DNA from: Heterohyrax brucei
Taxonomy: Eukaryota > Chordata > Mammalia > Hyracoidea > Procaviidae
Length of the DNA: 64,000 nucleotides
Reading direction: 5' to 3'
Assembly (NCBI GenBank): GCA_028571685.1
Contig: CM053141.1
Coordinates: 137,544,833 to 137,608,832, forward strand
The notes under the pieces were generated by a model that did no database searches, was not told the origin of the DNA, and saw nothing but the letters and a program-made list of their open reading frames with translations. The translations under genes and the position numbers were made by a program. Within the stretch, counting starts at the first letter, position 1, and each line of letters opens with the position of its first letter. Shown one piece after another: positions 56,131-64,000 of this stretch.

Positions 56131-57089
56131 GTAATTACTAAATATACCATAAATGGTTTATTTTGTAGCATTAAACAGTAGCAGATACACTGTTTGAATG
56201 ATTGAACGAAAAATGAATAAAGGAAGCCACAAAAGAGTAAGTTTAGTATTACAACACTGTTAAAAATTATACACAAAATAAAAGTATTTATTTGTCAATT
56301 ACTACAGAATTTTGAGAAAACTATATAGCAAACTGATAAAATAGTTGCTTCTGGAAAGAAGAATGGATCTATGTGTTATAGTTAAGAGGTACTTCAAATG
56401 TCTCTCTAACATTATCACTTATAAAATGATAATGCACTCATTTATGACCTACATAATTAAAATGAAGTTAAATTTTAAAACAATTTGCCTTTTGATTTAA
56501 TTATTGAAGGAAATAGCAAAATTCATTAATATATTCATACTATGGCCACCAAGTGCATCTCATTCTGGATATGTGAAGAAACACCCTCACCATGTATACA
56601 TGACTGCATTTCCCAGTGAAGCTGAGTGAACTCTTCCAGGATAGTAGAGGGAAATATTCTCATGAATTTCTGAAATGTGGGATGCAATGCAATTTATCCA
56701 TGGAACTGATACTGTCAATAAAGATCACTTCTAATGGATCAAACAGTTTACTCAATTAACATATCTCAACATCTATTAAGTATCTCGAATAGGCTGAGTC
56801 TATGGTGAAAAGGCTTCATCACCAAGACCTTGACTTTTCCCACTTGATTATTTTTTCACTCACTGTAGGAATAAGTGTGAGATGACTTTTGGACTATCTT
56901 TTAAAACTCAATCCAAGTAGTAAAACAGAACATAATGAAATTCATTTCAGAGGTGAATACAACCAAACCTGAGAGTAGGAACTCTACCTACTGCATCTCC
57001 ACAGAGAAATACTCAGCCTCCCTGTTCCTGCTTATTCTCCTGTTTGGAGCATCTGAGAGAGTCATGGAGGTGGTTTTCAACAAGAATCA
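56131..57089. other. Unique AT-rich DNA
   Basis: No gene or clear repeat. Confidence 0.4.
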
Positions 57090-57412
57090 TTCCACTAACA
57101 GTATGCTGAGTGAAATGAGGCAGTCACAAAAGAACAAATATTGTGTGATCTCACTTACATCAAATAGGGAAATGAATGGAGACCAAATTTTATGAGGACG
57201 TACCAGGGGTAAAAAGAAGGAGGAAAGACAGAATCATCACTAAGGGGTCACCAAGCTTCTATAATGGCGGTGAACAATTAGCAAACACAATAGCAGTGAG
57301 AGTTATACAAGATGATGAATATAATCAACATCACTGAACTGTACATGTAAAAACTGTTTAATGGCCAAAGTTTTGTTACAGTCTTACAACAATTTACAAA
57401 ACAGAAAAAAAA
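57090..57412 (+). repeat. L1 3' end with A-tail
   Basis: The ORF2 C-terminus is readable ('MLSEMRQSQKNKYCVI'), then 'gtaccaggggtaaaaagaag', 'gaactgtacatgtaaaaac', 'agtcttacaacaatttac' and an A-rich tail near 57400-57412. 5'-truncated. Confidence 0.7.
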
Positions 57413-57924
57413 AACACTCCATCATTTTGAATACATGTTTTAACCAAATATTCATAACTATGTACTGTATCTACCAAACACTATCATTTCAATGTCATGT
57501 AAGTAGTCTTTCCTGATTTGGGAAACAAACAACCACCACCACAACAAAATTCCTAAATGTGGATGTGACACAGAGCTTAAACTTACCCTCACAAGCCCAA
57601 TACACATACTCTGACAAAAAGTTTAGAAATATCATCCCTATAAATCCAAACCTGGAGAACATGTTTTCATAGTGTCAGACAGTAAATATTTGAGGTTTTG
57701 TGGTTCATGCAGTCTCTGTCACAACTACTCAGCTCTACCATTGTAACACCAACACTGTTCAACACAGTACATAAATGAGCATGGTTATGTTTCAAGTATT
57801 ATTTATGCACCCTAAAATTAATTAAAATTTGAATTTTCTACAATTTTCATGGGTCATGAAATAGCATTTTTTTTTTGGTTTTTTAAACCACTTTTAAAAA
57901 AGTAAAAACTACTCTTAACTCACA

Positions 57925-58108
57925 CTGTGTGCCATCAAGTAGATGCCAACTCATCATAACCCTATAGGCAGGGTGGGAACTGTCCATAGGAGTTCCTAGA
58001 ATGTAATCTTTCACCAGGACCTTTTTCCCACAGAGCTTCTGGGTGTTTCTGACATCCAACCTTTAGGTTAGCAGCTGAGCATAAATCACTATACCACCAG
58101 GTCTCCCT
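57925..58108 (-). repeat. AFROSINE, long subtype (first of a same-site pair)
   Basis: 'tgtgccatcaagtagatgcc', 'agggtgggaactgtcc', 'atgtaatctttcaccagg', 'ggttagcagctgagcataaa', 'ctataccaccaggtctcc'. Bounded by 12-bp copies at 57913-57924 and 58109-58120. Confidence 0.9.
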
Positions 58109-58120
58109 TCTGAACTCGTA

Positions 58121-58274
58121 ATGCAAAGCCCACTGCCACTGAATACATTCCAACTCATAGAAACCCTATAGCACAGGGCAGAACTGTCCCATGGAGTTCC
58201 AGAGAGTGGATTCGAATTGGTGACCTGTTGGTTAGCAGATGAAGCACTTAACCACTACACAACCAGGTTTTCCT
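58121..58274 (-). repeat. AFROSINE, short subtype (second of a same-site pair)
   Basis: 'aagcccactgccactgaat', 'cctatagcacagggcag', 'aactgtcccatggagttcc', 'tgacctgttggttagcag', 'aaccactacacaaccagg'. Followed by the 12-bp copy at 58275-58286. Confidence 0.92.
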
Positions 58275-58534
58275 TCTTAACTCACAGGTCATGTAAAAAT
58301 AGATGGTAGGCTCAATCTGACCCATGGGCAATAATTGGCTGACTCTTGCTTTAAATTATAGAAAATAATTACCAATTTTAAAACATGACTCATTTGGATT
58401 TATTATATGGTGATAACAATGTTTAAATCTGCTAAAATTGGTAGTTCATATGCAGGCCAATTAACAACTAAATAATGATAAATGATAAAAGATTAAAGAT
58501 TAAAATGAATACTATTTAGATTATGTGATCCTCA

Positions 58535-58668
58535 GCAAGTTTATTTTAAAACTGGGATTAAAAACACAATTTCCCCACAGGACTCTTTGATGACTAAATA
58601 AGACACAACACAGAAAGCATTTAGGACAGATGCCTGGCACATAATAAGGGCCCAATAAGTGATAGGTT
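58535..58668 (-). repeat. MIR SINE, partial
   Basis: 'cacaatttccccacaggac', 'actaaataagacacaacac', 'agatgcctggcacataataa', 'gggcccaataagtgatagg' follow the antisense MIR order. Confidence 0.6.
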
Positions 58669-61074
58669 ATTAATAGACTACAGTCTCTGGTCCCATTAGC
58701 AAGCATATCCTTAACGTGAAAACAGATGCTGAGAGCTACAGTCAGCAGATTTCTAACGTCCCTGTCCCATTGGCAAAACTATCCCGATGGTGAGAACGAT
58801 GCAATTAAACACTAAATTCCTCTAACTCCCCAGATTCTTGTTCTACGCTCATCAGGAAACCTCTTCTAACAACAATTTGGCTGCTCACATGGTCTGTTTT
58901 CAGATAGATCCAGGCCCTGTGGTACTAATGTGCCATTATAAATATTCACTTTGTATCCTCTCTTTTTAGACATCAATTTAATGAGTCTAGTTCTTGTGGG
59001 TGCATTTCAAATGATTGAATCCATTTGTGGTGCTCTAAAAATAAGATTTCTGAGGCTGAAGGCCAGACCCTGCAACATCTTGGTGTCAGCCCCAAGAAAC
59101 ACTATTTCAGTCACTAAGATAATGAATGAGAGATGCTCAGTAAGACCTCCTAGGTCAGTACATGCAGCAACCTGCACAACATCACGCTGATATTGTCATC
59201 TCCACGTGGGTGCCAACCAACTCATTCTAGTTACATGATTTCACTCTGGGTCCTCGATGCCATCTATATTCTGGGCATGGGCACTAACGGTTTCCATTTA
59301 AAAGTTAGGGAAGTGTTACATGATCAGGTGAGTACTCTTTTAGTTATGAGGTCACACTACAAATTAGCTAAGAGTAAAATTGTAACTGAAGAAAGACAAT
59401 TTTTAAAGGGAGCTTAGCACAAGAAAACCACCAGGAGGTAGAGAGGTCATTCTCTTCACACCACCATTATTAATGCTTCTGCTGTCAGTAAGACACTTAT
59501 TAAAAAAATCAGTAAATCCTCTGCTATTTAAGGTTCTGAAAAATACACATTATGTTCATTGGCTTTATATGCAGTCATAAGCAAGCTCTTCTGGTATATT
59601 ATTGGTTGGCTGTTGACAAAAAGAACCTCAGCTGTCTTTGGGGTATCATTCCGGACTGTGGGAAATTGCACTGCACTGGCTAACGAGCAATTTGTGGTAG
59701 AGGGTGAATGGCTCTGCCTGACCCACAGAAATGCTCATTAATGCCTTAAGATTTTTTCTTCAGCCTGATTACATCTGTGAGCCTTCCTACCCAATGTACT
59801 TCTGAGTGGGCACTAAAGATTTGGGATCAGGTCTTCTTTATAAATGTGTATTTCTAATTTTTTTCTTCGTAGATGTATCAGTGTAGTGGATGTAGAGATA
59901 GATATTTCCTCTTAGAAGCAAGCCAAATGCTTCTCTCCTGCAAGGAGAGAGCTAAGCACTCTCAGAGTAAACTGACTCATTTAGTGGTGCTTGGCTTCCT
60001 GTGCTTGTCAGCTGCAGGTGACATTTAGCACAGGCTTTATCTCAGTTGTGGTAATTACTAGGCTGACATGAGCTCTCATACACAGCACAGATTGTTTTCA
60101 GCCGATGTAACCAAGCAACTCGGCTTTCTCTGGAGCAGTTTATCTGGCTTTCAAAGTATGGCATTACACATACACCCACCATATCACACACACGCGCACG
60201 GTTAAATGCCATTTTTATCAAAGCATTCACTCTTTGTTGCTCTTACTGTGCTGATTTATGCCATGAGGTGATGGAAAGGGTTATGGTTATTATATGCAGC
60301 TTCTCATCAGTGCCCCAAAAGCTACTTCAGTGATGTAATTAATATGCTTGGATTTATCATTTGATGTTCTTAGGGACTAATTGTGATACTGATGTCATAG
60401 CAATGTTTTTTATTTTTTTTTGATAGCTTTTTTTTATTTTAGAAGAGCTGACGTGAAAAGGAAATGTTTTAATGAAATAAGTCATAATTCCTAACAAAAC
60501 TTTATTTGTGCCAGACAACTTTGTGACATAACAACCATCAATACAATTCTTAAGCTCACCACTTAGCAGTATTTACAGTTAATCAAATTATTTATCTTCC
60601 ACCTACATATGAGGAAAAAAATAAGAAAACATAGTAATGGTATTTTCTGTGGCATTTTCAATTTCAAGACAGTCTCACGTTTCCAGACTCCAAAGCAACT
60701 CTAGAACACAAGTAACTACAGTAACAAGAAATGTACAACTGTCCCGAACTGTAATTTAAAGCATGTCAGTTACCTTATTTTGGCTATAAACTGTAACTGT
60801 GTAACATTCAAATTTTCATTTAACTAAATTCCGTGAATAGGCATTGGCCAAGTGCCATCATGCTGTCTAAATGTATAGGGACAAGAAATAGAATAACTAG
60901 TATCAAATTGCTATTGTGTAGACCATCAAATATATGCAGGCTTCAGACCGAGGACACTGAATGAAACAATGGACTGATGGCAGTTAAGTTTGAAAGGAAA
61001 TTTGGTCAGGTCAGCGCTGAAGTACAAGAGGAATGAGAACCTAGCTAATCACGAGGAGCTGCTATGACTAGAAA
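58669..61074. other. Repeat-free block, candidate regulatory DNA
   Basis: About 2.4 kb with no SINE, LINE or LTR. 59560-60420 is of balanced composition with palindromic and homeodomain-type cores ('ggtaattactagg', 'gtaattaatatgc', 'ctctcctgcaaggagag'). It looks like the conserved non-coding elements often seen near developmental genes. Short frames (60-86 codons) lack recognisable domains. Confidence 0.4.
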
Positions 61075-61186
61075 GAAAGATACAGCAGTGTTCCTTGCAG
61101 CCCATTCACAACAGCTAAAAGGTGGAAACAACCCAAATATACATCAATGAATGAAGAGATTAAATGTAATATAGTCTATACTTATG

Positions 61187-61374
61187 AAGGAGTCCTTTGG
61201 TGGCAGAAACCGTTAAATGCTCCAGTCACCAGTCAAAAGGTTGGCCATTCAATACAACTCCCCTCAGAAAACAAGTCTGGTGACCTGCTACCAAAAGGGT
61301 ATAGCCTTACAAATCCTGTTCTCTAAACATATGGGTTTGCCACGAGTCGGAATCAACCCAATGGCAACTAACAA
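61187..61374 (+). repeat. AFROSINE, long subtype, nested
   Basis: 'aggagtcctttggtggcag', 'gtcaaaaggttggccattc', 'gtctggtgacctgctacc', 'gccacgagtcggaatcaacc', 'aatggcaactaacaac'. Confidence 0.85.
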
Positions 61375-61396
61375 CATACACTTACAATGAAATATT

Positions 61397-61587
61397 GTTG
61401 TCCTTGTCATTGTGTGCCATGATTCAATTCCAACTCATAGCAACCCTAAATGACAGAGTAGAACTGTCCCACAGGGTTTCCTAAGCTATCTTCTTCATAG
61501 AACCATATCACCAAGTCTTTTTCTCCTGAGGAGAGGGCTGGTGTGCTCGAACTGGTGACCTTTTGGTTAGTGGTCCAGCACTAACAG
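61397..61587 (-). repeat. AFROSINE, long subtype, nested, with target duplication
   Basis: 'tgtgccatgattcaattcc', 'cagagtagaactgtcccaca', 'agggtttcctaagctatc', 'ccaagtctttttctcctg', 'ccttttggttagtggtcc'. Flanked by 'caatgaaatatt' (61385-61396) and 'caatggaatatt' (61588-61599). Confidence 0.92.
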
Positions 61588-61960
61588 CAATGGAATATTA
61601 ATCAGCCATAAAATCAAATGAAGTCCTGATAGGTTCTGTGACAAGGATGGACACTGTAAATACCAGATAGGCACAAAAGGCCAAATACTGTATGATCCCA
61701 TTTACAAGAAATATGAAGAAGGTGCAAATGCAGAAAGAAAAGAGATGAGTGGCTAACCAGGGGCCAGGAAAGAGGGAGATCGGAAGTTACTGCATAATAA
61801 GTATAGAAAATTTGGGGTGATAAAAAAAGTAATGGAAATGAATAGTGGTTACAGTTTCACATGAATATAATTAAAGCCACTAATTTCACACTTAAAAATT
61901 ATTAAAGTGGCAAATTTCTGTTTGCTATTTATATTTTACTACAGGAAAAAGAAAATCTGG

Positions 61961-63730
61961 GCATACAACTTTTGAAATATTTTTCCATTTGTTATAAAGA
62001 AGAGAAAAAAGTCTTTAGAGGTAGTTCTGTGACCTTTAAATGTTATAGTAAATGCTGGATGAATTGAGGTTTAGCTGGATTGTAATTATGCAAAATAAAG
62101 CTTTCTGTTAAGTAGAATTTCCATAAAAAACTTTAACCTCTGGCATTTAAAAAGGCAGGCAGGGGATGAGGTGCTATCATGAATAAATGTTAAACCTGAG
62201 CAAAATATGGACTTTATCAAAAAACTTTAAAAGAACTTCCTCTTCTGCCCTTAAAGTTCCATCAAGGGATTGAAGGTATTGTGTGAAAGTACCTGCTACT
62301 TAATATGCTGAGCAGGGATGTGAAATAAAAATGCTAAGTGACAGTTAACTTCATACGGCACTTTTAGCTGATTATGAAGAAAGCTGTCATGTGAAGAAAT
62401 TCACCTACATTACATAAGACACTTTAAGTGGCAGCTATTTTTTAAGCATGCAGTTACCCATAATTCCATTTTTTAAACAATTTTAAGTTTATTAGAATTA
62501 AAATCCCATTCTTTTGACAAAGATTCAGCCTCTACCTAATGTAAAAGGCCTCCAGTGCTAAGTTATGTCCAATTCTTCCACCCAATAATAACTAGCCTCA
62601 TGTTATAACTGGTAATGGAATTCTCTGACCTGGGTTTTCATACAATGCACATATTTAAAAACACTCATTCAAAGACAGCAATAACTTTTGGTTACTTCTT
62701 TCAGCATTTTCTCTGACCACAGACACACAAAAGAGATGGACCAGAGAACAAAGAGAGGAAAAAAAACTGAGTGGTAAGAATCCTAAATTCAAGAACTGAC
62801 CACCCAGCCTCCTTCATTATGGAAAATCATTGATACTTAACACTTACTTCCCTGCCAAGTGGGTAGTAAATAATCACACAGATGTGCCTGAAATGTTCAC
62901 AAGAAAGACTTGTATTATAAAGGTTATTCACTGAAGTTAAATCTCAGAAAATCTCCTAACCCCTTATAAAACATCTACCCTCTTTGAAAAGTTAGGTTCA
63001 GTCTTAGCAAGAAATCATCATAATACCAGGGTTGAAAACTGAATCCTTCCACTTCCTTATAGACCACAAGAGACACGACGCTGTCCTCTCTTGTGGTCTC
63101 TGAGGACTATGCTCCTACCAGTGAGATGAAAAGCAGCAGCTGTAACTAGCTCAGCACATAGCCTGCTCCAAGCTACCAACACGTGCTATCAGCGCCTAGC
63201 CGTGGGCTGACTTTGCAGAGACCCTGTCTCACAGCCTGTCACCTAAAGGTCATAATATTTTCATGCCTCATCTCTCGGAACAAAAGGAAACCTGCAGATA
63301 GTTAAAGAGAATGAAAGCTCTGCTTAAAAGCAATGGAGTAGAAGGAAAGGTAAAAGGAAGCTGATGAGAGCCAAATGTCTCCCATATGGTTCCACAGAGA
63401 ACTACAAGAGGACCGTATGAAAAACTGATTCAACTCAGAGAATTCTGCTCAAAGCCAAATACATACAGATAATGAAAATGCTACTCAAATATGACGTAAC
63501 ATATTGTAGGATGCAATCTTAACCTGCTGTAATAATTGATACTTAAGCCCTCAATGTATTGGGTTTTTTTCCCTTACATTTCCTAAAATTTAAACATAGT
63601 TGGAAATAGAAGGGGTCTCTTTTCCCATGTTAGAAAGCAAAATGATTATAAACATTTACCACAGCTCCAAGCGATGGTATCAGTTTCTTACGTATGCATG
63701 CTTAGTGACTTTTTTTTTTTCCATGTATTA
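61961..63730. other. Unique non-coding DNA
   Basis: No repeat family or gene recognised in about 1.8 kb. Confidence 0.4.
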
Positions 63731-63776
63731 GGGGATAGTTAACAGTTAGAATTGACTAGACAGCAACGGGTTTTAT
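63731..63776 (+). repeat. AFROSINE 3' scrap
   Basis: 'gttagaattgactagacagc' and 'aacgggttttatgag' resemble the last ~45 bp of the SINE. Weak because short. Confidence 0.4.
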
Positions 63777-64000
63777 GAGTGGTAACAACAGCTTTGGAAT
63801 CCACTGATAAGACATTCTGTGAAGTTCAAGCTTTGATTTCTGTCCTTTGTTTTCACCTCAGTCACTGGGATGTCAAGATTTTAAAGATGTTTTCTTTTAC
63901 AGATAATTTTGGTAAAGGCAAAGAGCAGAAAGAATGCACTTGAACATGATCAGATGTAGAATCGGAGGACCTTAACGTGCACTCTCAGACCAACTTCATT
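63777..64000. other. Unique DNA
   Basis: Nothing recognised. Confidence 0.4.

Larger units (their letters stand above)
57672..58352. repeat. MER3-type hAT-Charlie relic split by two SINEs
   Basis: The left part (57672-57924) reads 'cagacagtaaatatttgagg', 'gcagtctctgtcacaac', 'tactcagctctaccattg', then the A/T-rich core. The right part (58287-58352) reads 'ggctcaatctgacccatggg' and 'ataattggctgactc'. Both belong to a family ending in a reversed 'GTTTGCCGACCCCTG'-like terminus. The name MER3 is from memory; the order of blocks is seen directly. Confidence 0.6.
61075..61960 (+). repeat. Old L1 (L1M-type) 3' region split by two SINEs
   Basis: Exposed parts: 61075-61186 ('tccttgcagcccattcac', 'aaaggtggaaacaacccaaa', 'tgaatgaagagattaaatg') and 61588-61960 ('atggaatattaatcagcc', 'gataggttctgtgacaagg', 'ccaaatactgtatgatccc', 'tggctaaccaggggccagg'). 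These are the ORF2 end and 3' UTR of an ancient L1. Confidence 0.8.

Overview
This is vertebrate, almost certainly mammalian, nuclear DNA without any bacterial-style coding. It is AT-rich, has no operons or ribosome-binding sites, and is dominated by interspersed repeats. The commonest repeat is a tRNA-headed SINE. Its body reads like '...cagttctactctgtcctata...ggtc(g/a)ctatgagtcggaatcgactcga(t/c)ggca...' and it occurs about 30 times, as short and long subtypes. I recognise it as the AFROSINE family of Afrotheria. Together with BovB-like RTE LINEs and L1 copies of matching style, it suggests an elephant or another paenungulate (inference from memory of these families; no search was run). I found no protein-coding host gene and no RNA gene. 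The window looks intergenic or deeply intronic.

Layout. 1-7.8 kb: mostly unique or ancient sequence with an old SINE, L1 3' fragments, a MIR and one candidate 36-nt microexon (5228-5263). 7.8-10.9 kb: an RTE/BovB-like LINE (+) with an RTE 3' terminus lodged in its endonuclease region. 11-23.7 kb: MaLR-like LTRs, SINEs, L2/MIR/MER5-type relics and a long repeat-poor block (18.5-21.1 kb). 23.8-31.3 kb: a full-length L1 (-) with target-site duplication; a 312-bp solo LTR sits in its 3' UTR. 31.8-37.9 kb: a second L1 (-), complete at both ends, but with nearly all of ORF1 deleted. 38-46 kb: dense SINEs and old L1/MER5 pieces. 46.3-46.8 kb: an intact solo MaLR LTR. 47.1-50.3 kb: a nearly full-length RTE (-). 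51.7-55.3 kb: a mariner DNA transposon split by a 2.3-kb half-L1 (HAL1-like) insertion. 55.3-58.4 kb: SINEs and a MER3-type hAT relic holding two SINEs at one target site. 58.4-64 kb: mostly unique DNA, including a repeat-free, conserved-looking stretch (about 59.5-60.4 kb) and an old L1 split by two SINEs.

The elements can be ordered in time by nesting: mariner before HAL1-like; L1 before the solo LTR; MER3, L1M and MaLR before AFROSINE. All LINE and transposase reading frames seen are broken, so nothing here looks autonomously mobile. The most interesting points are: (1) two independently inserted L1 copies share an identical ORF2 frameshift; (2) an ORF1-only element carries about five ~228-bp units in its leader; (3) the RTE has its own family's 3' terminus embedded in its endonuclease region; (4) two SINEs sit in the same 12-bp target. 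I saw no clear evidence of a wholly new biological system.
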